A DNA stretch of 64,000 bases from positions 1 through 64,000 of the forward strand of contig NZ_BQHY01000007.1 in assembly GCF_021602155.1 (NCBI RefSeq), read 5' to 3'. A model generated the notes under the pieces. It saw nothing but the letters and a program-made list of their open reading frames with translations. It searched no databases and was not told where the DNA came from. This DNA is from Pseudomonas parakoreensis (GTDB taxonomy: Bacteria; Pseudomonadota; Gammaproteobacteria; Pseudomonadales; Pseudomonadaceae). The number at the start of each line of letters is the position of its first letter. Position 1 is the first letter of the stretch. Shown piece by piece: positions 37,739 to 46,278 of the stretch. A program made the translations under genes and the position numbers.

Positions 37739-38764
37739 ATGACTGAACAGCGCCCGATTGCGGTCCTGGGAGGCGGAAGTTTTGGTACCGCCGTGGCCAA
37801 TCTTTTGGCCGAGAACGGCCATCAAGTCCTGCAGTGGATGCGCGACCCCGAGCAGGCCGAGGCCATCCGGGTCAATCGCGAGAATCCGCGTTACCTCAAA
37901 GGCATCAAGATCCTGCCGGGGGTGACGGCGGTCACCGACCTGCAGGCCACCCTCGACGCCTGCGAGTTGTGCTTCGTCGCGCTGCCGTCGAGCGCCCTGC
38001 GCACGGTGCTGGCTGCTCATGCCGAGCGCCTGAGCGGCAAGATGCTGGTCAGCCTGACCAAGGGTATCGAAGCCCACACCTTCAAACTGATGAGCCAGAT
38101 CCTCGAAGAGATCGCCCCGCAGGCGCGCATCGGCGTGCTGTCCGGGCCGAACCTGGCGCGGGAGATCGCCGAGCACGCGCTGACCGCCACGGTGGTCGCC
38201 AGCGAAGACGAAGAACTCTGCAAAGCGGTACAGGCTGCGTTGCATGGTCGCACCTTCCGCGTTTACGCCAGTGCTGACCGTTTCGGTGTCGAACTGGGCG
38301 GCGCGTTGAAAAACGTCTACGCGATCATTGCCGGCATGGCGGTAGCGCTGGAGATGGGCGAGAACACCAAGAGCATGCTGATCACTCGCGCCCTGGCCGA
38401 GATGACCCGGTTCGCGGTGAACCAGGGCGCCAATCCGATGACCTTCCTCGGTCTGGCCGGGGTCGGTGACTTGATCGTGACCTGCTCGTCACCCAAGAGC
38501 CGCAACTATCAGGTCGGGTTTGCCCTCGGTCAGGGCTTGAGCCTTGATGAAGCCGTGTCGCGCCTGGGCGAAGTCGCTGAGGGGGTCAACACCCTGAAGG
38601 TGCTCAAGGCCAAGTCCCAGGAGGTTGGCGTGTACATGCCGCTGGTCGCCGGGCTGCATGCGATCCTGTTTGAAGGACGCACGCTGGAGCAGGTGATCGG
38701 TCTACTGATGCGGGCCGAGCCGAAAACCGACGTCGACTTTATTTCCACCAGCGGTTTCAACTGA
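37739..38764 (+). CDS. gpsA: Glycerol-3-phosphate dehydrogenase (NAD(P)+)
   Basis: A 341-residue enzyme that reduces dihydroxyacetone phosphate to sn-glycerol-3-phosphate for phospholipids. The dinucleotide loop GGGSFGTA lies near residue 11, the catalytic Lys in LTKGIE near 108 and in ALKNVYAI near 195. ATG 37739 is preferred because the frame upstream crosses the promoter region. It is followed 18 bases later by the DUF4389 and sixA genes, probably one transcript, and is divergent from the TonB receptor gene. Confidence 0.95.
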   Translation: MTEQRPIAVLGGGSFGTAVANLLAENGHQVLQWMRDPEQAEAIRVNRENPRYLKGIKILPGVTAVTDLQATLDACELCFVALPSSALRTVLAAHAERLSGKMLVSLTKGIEAHTFKLMSQILEEIAPQARIGVLSGPNLAREIAEHALTATVVASEDEELCKAVQAALHGRTFRVYASADRFGVELGGALKNVYAIIAGMAVALEMGENTKSMLITRALAEMTRFAVNQGANPMTFLGLAGVGDLIVTCSSPKSRNYQVGFALGQGLSLDEAVSRLGEVAEGVNTLKVLKAKSQEVGVYMPLVAGLHAILFEGRTLEQVIGLLMRAEPKTDVDFISTSGFN

Positions 38765-38782
38765 TTCAACAGGAAGCGAGCC

Positions 38783-39130
38783 ATGAACGATCCGAAAACC
38801 GAAGCCAAGTACGAATCCATCCTCCTGCGGGTGCTGTGGATGATCGTCTACGTGCTGGTCTGGCAAGTGGCGCAGTTCATCCTCGGCGCGGTGGTGCTGG
38901 TGCAACTGATCTATCGTTTGATTTACGGCGCGCCGAGCGCCAGCCTGATGAATTTCGGCGACAGCCTGAGCCAGTTCCTTGCGCAGATCGGCCGCTTCGG
39001 CAGCTTTCACAGCGACCAGAAACCCTGGCCGTTCGCCGACTGGCCGACCCCGCGTGCCCCGGAAGGCGAGACGCCGCACGCCGTGCCGCCAGCCCCGCAT
39101 CCGGCCCGCGATGAGGAACCCAAGCTATGA
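38783..39130 (+). CDS. DUF4389 membrane protein
   Basis: A 115-residue protein with one long or two short hydrophobic segments (about 12-55: LLRVLWMIVYVLVWQVAQFI, then VLVQLIYRLIYG) and a charged proline-rich tail, matching DUF4389. Function unknown. RBS AGGAAGCGAG precedes ATG 38783. It overlaps sixA by four bases. Confidence 0.8.
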   Translation: MNDPKTEAKYESILLRVLWMIVYVLVWQVAQFILGAVVLVQLIYRLIYGAPSASLMNFGDSLSQFLAQIGRFGSFHSDQKPWPFADWPTPRAPEGETPHAVPPAPHPARDEEPKL

Positions 39131-39579
39131 AACTCTGGGTATTACGTCACGGTGAGGCCGTGCCTTATGGCTCGTGCCCCGACTCTGAACGGGAACTGAC
39201 CGCGCACGGTCGCCAAGAGGCCTTGAGCAGCGCAGCCCGATTGATCGGTCAGCCGCTGACGGCGATTTACGCCAGCCCTTATCTGCGCGCACAACAGACT
39301 GCGCAGATCGTTCGCGAGGCTCTGGGTTTCGAGCCGGAGATCCGCACCGTCGATTGGCTGACGCCGGAAACCGATCCGGACAAGGTCACCGATCAACTGG
39401 TGTCGGTGAGCAACGTGCTGCTGGTCAGCCATAACCCGTTGGTGGGCAACCTGCTGAGCTATCTGCAGCATGGCGCCGGGTATCCGCCGGAGAAGGTCAG
39501 CACCGCTGGCCTGGCCGAACTGGAAAGTCCTGAGTTGTTGATAGGCTCGATGACCCTCAACAGCCTCAAGCACCCCTAA
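39127..39579 (+). CDS. sixA: Phosphohistidine phosphatase SixA
   Basis: A 150-residue histidine-phosphatase-fold protein that removes phosphate from phosphohistidine (known targets are Hpt domains of ArcB and PTS proteins). The RHGEA motif is at residues 7-11, the second arginine in SPYLRAQQTA near 52, and the second histidine in VSHNPLVG near 100. It starts inside DUF4389 and ends the gpsA operon. Several hybrid kinases in this window (GacS has an Hpt) are possible but unproven targets. Confidence 0.9.
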   Translation: MKLWVLRHGEAVPYGSCPDSERELTAHGRQEALSSAARLIGQPLTAIYASPYLRAQQTAQIVREALGFEPEIRTVDWLTPETDPDKVTDQLVSVSNVLLVSHNPLVGNLLSYLQHGAGYPPEKVSTAGLAELESPELLIGSMTLNSLKHP

Positions 39580-39580
39580 A

Positions 39581-39646
39581 AGCAAAAGATCGCAGCCTGC
39601 ACAGGTCTCTGGTGGAGCTGCCGCAGGCTGCGATCTTTTGATCTTG
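39581..39646. repeat. REP-type inverted repeat, family C, degenerate
   Basis: Arms AGCAAAAGATCGCAGCCTGC (39581) and the complement GCAGGCTGCGATCTTTTG (39622) flank 22 bases. The left arm is shortened at its outer end. It follows sixA directly. Confidence 0.75.
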
Positions 39647-39666
39647 TTTCTTTTGGTAAAAAATCC

Positions 39667-39686
39667 AACCAAGCACTTGCTTGGTT
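39667..39686. promoter_or_regulatory. Perfect palindrome upstream of the acyl-CoA ligase gene
   Basis: AACCAAGCACTTGCTTGGTT is a perfect inverted repeat (9 + 2 + 9) 41 bases before the ligase start. The form and size suit a TetR-family operator of the kind that controls fatty-acid genes. No TetR gene is adjacent. Confidence 0.6.
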
Positions 39687-39727
39687 GACTACGCTTGCTC
39701 CAGACCCAAAAAACAGGAGCGAGTCGC

Positions 39728-41383
39728 ATGTCTGTCGCCTTCCGTTTACCGCTGGACGTATTCTACGAGCGTGAGGCCCGGCACCCGCGCCAGCGTTTTC
39801 TGGTGCAGCCCATCGGTGGCGGGCAGGTCGAGACGCTGACCTGGGCCGACGTCGGCCATCAGGCCCGTTGCGCCGCGCACTGGCTGCGCGCACGGGAATT
39901 GCCGCAAGGCAGCCACATTGCACTGATCTCGAAAAACTGCGCGCACTGGATCATTGCCGATCTGGCGATCTGGATGGCCGGACACGTCTCGGTGCCGCTG
40001 TATCCCAACCTCACGGCAGACTCGGTGAATCAGGTCCTGACACATTCGGAAAGCGTGCTGGCGTTCATCGGCAAGCTCGATGACTGGCCGGGCATGTCGG
40101 TCGGTGTGCCGGCGGATCTGCCAACCATCAGTCTGCCGCTGCATCCGTCCGGCGAGTTTGATTTCAGTTGGGATGACCTGCAAGGGAGCTCGCCGATCCA
40201 GGACGATCCACGCCCGGCGGCCGAACAACTGGCGACCATCATCTACACCTCCGGCACCACCGGGTTGCCCAAAGGCGTGATGCACAGTTTTGCCAATCTG
40301 GGGTTTGCCACGACTCGCGGCACGCAACTGTTCGGGCTCAACGAGCAAGACCGCCTGCTGTCGTACCTGCCGCTGTGCCATGTCGCCGAACGAATGTTCG
40401 TTGAACTGGCGGCGATTTATACCGGGCAAACCGTGTTCTTTGCCGAAAGCCTCGACACCTTCATCACCGATCTGCAGCGGGCGCGGCCCACGGCGATGTT
40501 CGGGGTGCCGCGCATCTGGACCAAATTCCAGATGGGCGTGTACGGCAAGATCCCGGCCAGGCGCCTGGATTTCCTGCTTGGCCTGCCATTCATTGGCAAG
40601 CGGGTCGGGCACAAGGTGTTGGCCGGGTTAGGCCTTGATGCCTTGCGCGTTGCCCTGTCCGGTGCGGCACCGGTGCCGCAGACCCTGCTCAGCTGGTATC
40701 GGAAACTCGGCCTCGATGTGCTGGAGGTGTATGGCATGACCGAGAGTTGCGGCTATTCGCACATCTGCCTGCCGGGTCAGTACAAGCAAGGCTGGATCGG
40801 CAAGCCGTGCCCGGAGGTCGAGGTGCGGATCGACGAGTCCGGTGAGGTGCAGGTGCGCAGTCAGGCGAACATGCTCGGCTATTTCAAGGAACCGCAGAAA
40901 ACCGCCGAGACCCTCACCGAGGACGGCTTCCTGCGTACTGGTGACAAGGGCGAACAGGATGCCGAGGGGCGCTTGCGCCTGACCGGCCGACTCAAGGAAA
41001 TCTTCAAGACCAGCAAGGGCAAATACGTGGCCCCGGCGCCGATTGAAAACCGGCTGGCGGTGCATTCGCGGATCGAACAGGTCTGTGTCGTCGGTGATGG
41101 CCTGAGTGCCCCGCTGGGCTTGTGCGTGCTGTCGAACGTCAATCAGGAGGAGGCGCGGGCGAGTCTGCATTCGAGCCTGGAGAAGCTGCTCGAAGAGGTC
41201 AACGCCGTGCTCGACAAGCACGAACGCCTGCGCCGGCTGGTGGTGGTCAAGGACAGCTGGGCGGTGGAAAACGGCTTTCTCACGCCGACCTTGAAGATCA
41301 AGCGCAACGTCATCGAAGACACCTATGGCGCGCGGTTTGAAGAATGGAGCGCGCGCAGCGAGGCGGTGCTGTGGCAGGATTGA
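39728..41383 (+). CDS. AMP-dependent long-chain acyl-CoA synthetase-like enzyme
   Basis: A 551-residue adenylate-forming enzyme that should link a carboxylic acid to CoA through an acyl-AMP. Motifs: P-loop-like IYTSGTTGLPKG near 177, adenine motif YGMTESCGYS near 333, RTGDKGEQD near 405 and GRLKEIFKTSKGKYVAP near 422, as in FadD/FACL-type ligases for long chains. ATG 39728 follows AGGAGCGAG. A palindromic operator lies before it and a thioesterase 31 bases after it, matching PA1617-PA1618 in P. aeruginosa. Substrate chain length unknown. Confidence 0.88.
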   Translation: MSVAFRLPLDVFYEREARHPRQRFLVQPIGGGQVETLTWADVGHQARCAAHWLRARELPQGSHIALISKNCAHWIIADLAIWMAGHVSVPLYPNLTADSVNQVLTHSESVLAFIGKLDDWPGMSVGVPADLPTISLPLHPSGEFDFSWDDLQGSSPIQDDPRPAAEQLATIIYTSGTTGLPKGVMHSFANLGFATTRGTQLFGLNEQDRLLSYLPLCHVAERMFVELAAIYTGQTVFFAESLDTFITDLQRARPTAMFGVPRIWTKFQMGVYGKIPARRLDFLLGLPFIGKRVGHKVLAGLGLDALRVALSGAAPVPQTLLSWYRKLGLDVLEVYGMTESCGYSHICLPGQYKQGWIGKPCPEVEVRIDESGEVQVRSQANMLGYFKEPQKTAETLTEDGFLRTGDKGEQDAEGRLRLTGRLKEIFKTSKGKYVAPAPIENRLAVHSRIEQVCVVGDGLSAPLGLCVLSNVNQEEARASLHSSLEKLLEEVNAVLDKHERLRRLVVVKDSWAVENGFLTPTLKIKRNVIEDTYGARFEEWSARSEAVLWQD

Positions 41384-41414
41384 GTGACGATCAAAACAAC
41401 AAAGGAAGCCTGCG

Positions 41415-41858
41415 ATGACCTTGTGGCGCACCACTCCGAACATCGAGCAGTTGAACGCAATCCAGAAAAACACCATCGGCGAAGTGCTGGATATCCGCTT
41501 TGAGTCCTTCGACGAAGCGTCGTTGACGGCGAGCATGGTCATCGATCACCGCACCCATCAGCCTTATGGTCTGCTGCACGGCGGCGCTTCGGTGGTGCTG
41601 GCGGAAACCGTCGGTTCCATGGCCAGTTACCTGTGCATCGATGCCAGCAAATTCTATTGCGTGGGGCTGGAGATCAATGCCAACCATCTGCGCGGTTTGC
41701 GCAGCGGGCGGGTGACCGCAGTGGCCTCGCCAATTCACATCGGTCGCACCACGCATGTCTGGGACATTCGCCTGACCAGCGATGAAGGCAAGGCCAGTTG
41801 CGTCTCGCGTTTGACCATGGCGGTGGTGCCGTTGGGCGAGCAGCCGCCGGTGCGTTGA
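41415..41858 (+). CDS. Hotdog-fold acyl-CoA thioesterase
   Basis: A 147-residue hotdog protein with HGGASVVLAETVGSMAS near residue 54, where the nucleophile-activating Glu and the HGG motif mark the YdiI/MenI branch. It hydrolyses acyl- or aryl-CoA esters. RBS AAGGAAG precedes ATG 41415. The upstream acyl-CoA ligase and this thioesterase act in opposite directions on CoA esters, so the pair could set the level of one CoA ester or proofread it. Confidence 0.9.
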   Translation: MTLWRTTPNIEQLNAIQKNTIGEVLDIRFESFDEASLTASMVIDHRTHQPYGLLHGGASVVLAETVGSMASYLCIDASKFYCVGLEINANHLRGLRSGRVTAVASPIHIGRTTHVWDIRLTSDEGKASCVSRLTMAVVPLGEQPPVR

Positions 41859-41976
41859 AGTCCGATGCGCCACTGCCATGACCGGACTGTCATCATTCCT
41901 GGCAGTTACGGTCATTGCTCAGCGCCGCGCTCTTGCGGACAATCAGCGGCATGTTTCTGCTCATGGATAAACCTGC

Positions 41977-42783
41977 ATGTCGCAACCGATCTTTTTCGCC
42001 CACGCCAACGGGTTTCCCTCGGGCACCTATGGCAAGTTGTTCGCGGCGCTGGCGCCCGAGTACCGGGTTGCGCATCTGGAGCAGCATGCCCATGACCCGC
42101 GTTTCCCGGCGGACGACAACTGGTACAACCTGGTCGACGAACTGATCCACCATTTGCAGCAGCAGGATCAACCGGTGTGGGGCGTCGGCCATTCCTTTGG
42201 CGGCGTGTTGCACCTGCACGCCGCATTGCGCTGCCCAGAGCTGTATCGCGGCGTGGTCATGCTCGACTCGCCGGTGCTGACCCGCACTGACCAATGGGTG
42301 ATCCGCGCGGCCAAGCGTTTCGGCTTCATCGACAGGCTGACCCCGGCCGGACGTACGTTGGGGCGGCGCGAAGAGTTCGCCGACCTCGACACGGCGCGCA
42401 GCTACTTTGCCGGCAAGACCCTGTTTCGCGGTTTCGATCCGGAATGCTTCGATGCCTACCTGCAACACGGGTTGCAGACGGTCGGCGACAAGTTGCGTTT
42501 GCGCTTCGACCCGGCCACCGAAATCAGCATCTATCGCGGCGTGCCGCACACCAGCCCGGGCCGTACGCGCCAATTGCAGGTGCCGCTGGCCGTGGTGCGC
42601 GGGCACAAGAGCCGGGTGGTCATGCGTCATCACACGCGGTTCGTCGGGCGCCTGCCCCAAGGGGAAGCCCTGAGCATGCCCGGCGGACACATGTTCCCGC
42701 TCGAACGTCCGCAAGACACCGCGCGCCTGCTCAAAGAGCTGTTTACGCGTTGGGAGCGCCGCCAACAGAAGGACTGCGCATGA
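41977..42783 (+). CDS. Alpha/beta-hydrolase
   Basis: A 268-residue hydrolase with nucleophile Ser in GHSFGGVL near 70, oxyanion residues in HANGFPSGTYG at 8-18, and catalytic His in MPGGHMFPLE near 233. Cytoplasmic by sequence; substrate unknown. It overlaps the next hydrolase gene by four bases, so the two are coupled. Confidence 0.85.
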   Translation: MSQPIFFAHANGFPSGTYGKLFAALAPEYRVAHLEQHAHDPRFPADDNWYNLVDELIHHLQQQDQPVWGVGHSFGGVLHLHAALRCPELYRGVVMLDSPVLTRTDQWVIRAAKRFGFIDRLTPAGRTLGRREEFADLDTARSYFAGKTLFRGFDPECFDAYLQHGLQTVGDKLRLRFDPATEISIYRGVPHTSPGRTRQLQVPLAVVRGHKSRVVMRHHTRFVGRLPQGEALSMPGGHMFPLERPQDTARLLKELFTRWERRQQKDCA

Positions 42784-43634
42784 GCCCGACCTTCGAAGAA
42801 GTGCGCCTGAGCCTGCCGCATATCGAACTGGCGGCGCACTTGTTCGGCCCCGAGGACGGTCTGCCGGTGATCGCCCTGCATGGCTGGCTCGACAACGCCA
42901 ACAGCTTCGCGCGCCTGGCGCCGAGGCTCAAAGGCCTGCGCATCATTGCCCTGGACATGGCCGGGCATGGGCATTCCGGGCATCGCCCGAACGGCGCCGG
43001 TTATGCGCTGTGGGACTACGCCCATGATGTGCTGCAGGTCGCCGAGCAATTGGGCTGGAAACGCTTTGGCCTGCTCGGGCATTCGATGGGTGCCATCGTT
43101 TCGCTGGTGCTGGCCGGTTCGTTGCCGGAGCGCATCAGCCATCTGGCGCTGATCGATGGGGTGATTCCGCCTACAGACAAAGGCGAAAACGCCGCCGAGC
43201 GTATGGGCATGGCCCTGCAGGCGCAGCTGGATCTGCGCGAGAAGCGCAAACCGGTCTACAACACCCTCGATCGTGCCATCGAAGCGCGGATGAAAGGGCT
43301 GGTGGCGGTCAGTCGCGAAGCCGCCGAACTGCTGGCGCAACGCGGTTTGATGCCGGTGCCCGGCGGTTATACCTGGCGCACTGATAATCGGCTGACTCTG
43401 CCATCGCCGTTGCGCCTGACTCAGGAACAGGCGATGGCGTTCGTCCAGCGCATCGCCTGTCCGGCGCAACTGGTGGTCGCCGCCGACGGCATGCTGGCCA
43501 GACATCCGGAGTTGCTGGAGCGTCTACCCTTTAGCCAGGAACAGCTGGCGGGCGGGCATCATTTGCACCTGAACGATGAGTCCGGTGCCGACCTTGTCGC
43601 AGACTGTTTCAATCGCTTCTTCGCCATTCCTTGA
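42780..43634 (+). CDS. Alpha/beta-hydrolase, second of a coupled pair
   Basis: A 284-residue hydrolase: oxyanion segment LHGWLDNANSF near residue 33, acidic stretch LDMAGHGHSGH, nucleophile Ser in LLGHSMGAIVS near 99 and catalytic His in GGHHLHLN near 262. Similar to esterases and lipases of PA1622 type. The coupled gene before it has little sequence similarity outside the active site, so the pair is not a recent duplication. Confidence 0.85.
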   Translation: MSPTFEEVRLSLPHIELAAHLFGPEDGLPVIALHGWLDNANSFARLAPRLKGLRIIALDMAGHGHSGHRPNGAGYALWDYAHDVLQVAEQLGWKRFGLLGHSMGAIVSLVLAGSLPERISHLALIDGVIPPTDKGENAAERMGMALQAQLDLREKRKPVYNTLDRAIEARMKGLVAVSREAAELLAQRGLMPVPGGYTWRTDNRLTLPSPLRLTQEQAMAFVQRIACPAQLVVAADGMLARHPELLERLPFSQEQLAGGHHLHLNDESGADLVADCFNRFFAIP

Positions 43635-43687
43635 CTTGCACCGGGCAACTGTCGAGGCTGGGCGGGTTGAAATGGGAGACAAACACG

Positions 43688-43741
43688 ATGGATTTCTATA
43701 CCGCTGCGACCCCGACCCGCCAAGCCATGCCGATCCGATGA
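43688..43741 (+). CDS. Possible 17-codon leader peptide overlapping the DUF4892 start
   Basis: A short open frame (ATG 43688, TGA 43739-43741) with GGGAGA upstream at a good distance. Its stop codon overlaps the DUF4892 ATG at 43738 as ATGA, and that ATG has no clear RBS of its own. This looks like translational coupling through a 17-residue peptide MDFYTAATPTRQAMPIR. A frame this short could arise by chance. Confidence 0.35.
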   Translation: MDFYTAATPTRQAMPIR

Positions 43742-44556
43742 GCCTGACTATGCGGTCACTCAGTCTGTTGGCGCTGTGCTGTTTCAGTCCCGTTCTCTTC
43801 GCTGCCGATGTGCCAGGCAGCCAGGATCTGCAGATCGTGCCGCGCCTGGCCGATGCGCAGATTGTCGACTATCGCCCTCCGGTGGAGCTCGAGCGGATCT
43901 ATCCGCTGGGCTCGATTCGCAAGATCAGCGGCCAGTTGCGCTTCGACGGCCAGGTCACCGCGCGCGGCCAGACCACTTCGGTCACCTATGAATTGCCCCC
44001 GGAGCACTCCGCCACCGAAGCCTTCACTGCTGCTCGCGAAGCCCTGCAAAAGCAGGACGCCGAGTTGCTGTTCTGGTGCCAGGCCCGCGACTGTGGCGAA
44101 AGCAGCCTGTGGGCCAATGAAGTGTTCGGCAATGCCAAGCTGTACGGTGCCGACGAGCAACAGGCCTATCTGCTGTTGCGTCTGGCCGCACCGAAGGACA
44201 ACACCCTGGTAGCGCTCTACAGCATCACCCGTGGCAATCGCGAAGCCTACCTGCATGTCGAACAGTTCGAAGCGGGCGCGCCGTTGGGCGAGTTGCTTCC
44301 GACGTCGGCGACGCTGTTGCGACAGCTCAAAAGCACCGGCGAACTGGACTTTCCCAAGCTGACCGGGGACCCGGATGACACCTGGCTACGACTGATTTCC
44401 CGCGGCTTGAACCTCGACACCACCCAGCGCGTGACGATTTCCGGGCCGAAGGCCGAGGCCTGGCGTCAGGCATTGATCGGTCAGGTCGTGCGCGCGGCGC
44501 GGATGGAGGCGGGGAGCGCCGATGGCGCTGGCCTGCGCGTTGATCTGTTGCGATAA
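43738..44556 (+). CDS. DUF4892 exported protein
   Basis: A 272-residue protein with a signal peptide (hydrophobic about 5-20, then FAADVPG) and a region like the DUF4892 family of pseudomonad exported proteins (RPPVELERIYPLGSIRKISG near residue 42). Two Cys, in FWCQARDCGESS, could form a disulfide. Function unknown. Start could also be ATG 43750; 43738 is kept because it overlaps the small frame before it. Confidence 0.72.
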   Translation: MSLTMRSLSLLALCCFSPVLFAADVPGSQDLQIVPRLADAQIVDYRPPVELERIYPLGSIRKISGQLRFDGQVTARGQTTSVTYELPPEHSATEAFTAAREALQKQDAELLFWCQARDCGESSLWANEVFGNAKLYGADEQQAYLLLRLAAPKDNTLVALYSITRGNREAYLHVEQFEAGAPLGELLPTSATLLRQLKSTGELDFPKLTGDPDDTWLRLISRGLNLDTTQRVTISGPKAEAWRQALIGQVVRAARMEAGSADGAGLRVDLLR

Positions 44557-44625
44557 GCTGCATCGTACGTGCACGCGGGGCGTGTTCGCCTACGCTTTGA
44601 CCGACTGACTTCTTCGAGACTTTAC

Positions 44626-45666
44626 ATGCTCAATAATGATCGGCTGTTGGTGCAGATTCTCCTGCTGGTGCTGTTTGGTGCCAGCCTGTGGGTGATGGCG
44701 CCGTTCTGGTCGGCGCTGTTCTGGGGGGCGGTGCTGGCGTTCGCCAGTTGGCCGCTGATGCGTCTGTTGACCCGTTGGCTCAATGGCCGCGAATCACTTG
44801 CTGCGGCTATTTTGACCCTTGGCTGGATGCTGCTGGTGGCGGCGCCACTGGTGTGGCTGGGGTTCAATCTGGCCGATCACGTGCGCGATGCCACGGCGTT
44901 CATCAAGGATGTACAGGTCGACGGCCTGCCGGAAGCACCGGCCTGGCTCGGCAGCGTGCCGCTGGTCGGCGAGCGGCTGGTCGGGGTCTGGAACAGCATC
45001 GATCAGCAGGGCGCCGCGCTGATGGTGTCGATCAAGCCGTATCTGGGGCAGGTCGGCAACTGGTTGCTGGCGCGCAGTGCGCAGATCGGCGGCGGGATCC
45101 TCGAGCTGACCCTGAGCATTGTCTTCGTGTTCTTTTTCTATCGCGACGGGCCGCGACTGGCGGCGTTTGTGCACGGTCTGCTGGAGCGGCTGATTGGCGA
45201 GCGTGCCGGGTATTACATCGAGCTGGTGGCCGGCACTGTGCAGCGGGTGGTCAACGGGGTGATCGGTACGGCGGCGGCGCAGGCGATTCTGGCGTTGATC
45301 GGGTTCCTGATTGCCGGCGTTCCGGGGGCGCTGGTGTTGGGGATCGTGACGTTCCTGTTGAGCCTGATTCCGATGGGGCCGCCGTTGGTGTGGATTCCGG
45401 CGACGGCCTGGCTGGCGTGGAAGGGCGAGTACGGGATGGCGGTGTTTCTCGGGATCTGGGGCACGTTCATCATCAGTGGCGTGGATAACGTGTTGAAGCC
45501 TTATCTGATCAGCCGGGGCGGGAATCTGCCGTTGGTGATTGTGCTGCTTGGGGTATTTGGCGGGTTGATTGCGTTTGGGTTTATCGGGCTGTTTATCGGG
45601 CCTACGTTGTTGGCGGTGGCTTATAGTTTGTTGACGGATTGGAGCAAGAGTCAGGCTCGGGTTTAG
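44626..45666 (+). CDS. AI-2E transporter family (PerM/YhhT-like) membrane protein
   Basis: A 346-residue protein with about seven or eight hydrophobic helices, including pairs near residues 8-50, 60-85, 150-175 and a C-terminal bundle at 215-340. GPPLVWIPATAWLAW and GVDNVLKPYLISR are family signatures (PF01594). The family includes TqsA and several efflux proteins; substrates differ, and the AI-2 role is not implied here. ATG 44626 follows GAGAC. Confidence 0.85.
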   Translation: MLNNDRLLVQILLLVLFGASLWVMAPFWSALFWGAVLAFASWPLMRLLTRWLNGRESLAAAILTLGWMLLVAAPLVWLGFNLADHVRDATAFIKDVQVDGLPEAPAWLGSVPLVGERLVGVWNSIDQQGAALMVSIKPYLGQVGNWLLARSAQIGGGILELTLSIVFVFFFYRDGPRLAAFVHGLLERLIGERAGYYIELVAGTVQRVVNGVIGTAAAQAILALIGFLIAGVPGALVLGIVTFLLSLIPMGPPLVWIPATAWLAWKGEYGMAVFLGIWGTFIISGVDNVLKPYLISRGGNLPLVIVLLGVFGGLIAFGFIGLFIGPTLLAVAYSLLTDWSKSQARV

Positions 45667-45769
45667 ATTTGGCTGGGGTGGTTTGACTTGGCGGCCTTTG
45701 GGCCGACCATGCTCCTGGGGTTTTGGGTGTTTATCCGTTGCTTCGGGTGTTGCGGCTGGCGGTTTCGCC

Positions 45770-46010
45770 CTTACGGCGAGTCACTTTTGCAGACGCCCAA
45801 AAGTAACCAAAACGCTGGGCCCCGGCGTTCGGCCCTCGCTTAGGCTCGGGTTCCTTCGCTCCGGGATTCATCCGGGGGCATCGCCTCCGGTTTGCTTCGC
45901 TGCACCTCCTCTCGATGTGTTCGACTGCGTCGAACGGTCGCTGCGCTCCCACCCCCGGATAAACCCCTCCACTCAGCCTGCCGACGGGGCCGGTACGGCA
46001 AGATCAAGAG
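45770..46010. repeat. Long intergenic repeat element (GCGAGTCACTTTTG type)
   Basis: Non-coding DNA of the type CGAGTCACTTTTGCAGACGC then CCAAAAGTAACCAAAACGC and TCGAACGGTCGCTGCGCTCC. I recognise this as a repeat found many times between genes in P. fluorescens-group genomes and often predicted as small false proteins. Only one copy is in the window, so the family is from memory. The gap 45667-46278 holds this element, the hexanucleotide array and a terminator, and no gene. Confidence 0.55.
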
Positions 46011-46035
46011 CTGCAGCCGAGCTTGCGCTCATCCT

Positions 46036-46180
46036 GTGTAGGAGCTGCCGAAGGCTGCGATCTTTTGATCTTGATCTTGATCTTGATCTTGATCTTGATC
46101 TTGATCTTGATCGTGATCTTGACCTTGACCTTGACCTTGATCTTGATCTTGTGGGAGCTGGCTTGCCAGCGATGGCGGCC
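46036..46180. repeat. Chimeric REP: family C arm, hexamer array, family A arm
   Basis: A family C left arm (TGTAGGAGCTGCCGAAGGCT, 46036 on) runs into a long hexamer array and ends in a family A right arm (GTGGGAGCTGGCTTGCCAGC, 46151 on). The usual inverted partners are missing on both sides, so the element joins halves of two repeat families around the expansion. Confidence 0.75.
46065..46148. repeat. Hexanucleotide tandem repeat (TTGATC)14
   Basis: Fourteen consecutive six-base units: eight TTGATC, one GTGATC, three TTGACC and two TTGATC. The unit matches the TTTTGATC end of the family C REP arm, from which it probably expanded. A six-base period keeps any reading frame open (alternating Leu-Ile or Asp-Leu). 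It is a likely site of length variation between strains. Confidence 0.95.
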
Positions 46181-46237
46181 TGACAGCCGACCAATCTCTA
46201 ACTGAATGTCCTCAATGGCAGCCAGCTCACCCCCCAC

Positions 46238-46260
46238 AAAAAAGCCACCTCTCGGTGGCT
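46238..46260 (-). terminator. Intrinsic terminator
   Basis: AGCCACC and GGTGGCT pair around TCTC, followed on the minus strand by six T residues. It lies 19 bases after the stop of the gene at 46279-47049. Confidence 0.85.
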
Positions 46261-46278
46261 TCTCTTAACTCTCGACAC

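Noticed and set aside
46065-46148. CRISPR array
   Set aside because: Units are contiguous six-base repeats without spacers, and no cas genes are near.
45683-46183. Open frame through the intergenic repeat and hexamer array
   Set aside because: The frame is kept open only by the six-base period and the repeat; its translation ends in alternating Asp-Leu and has no RBS.
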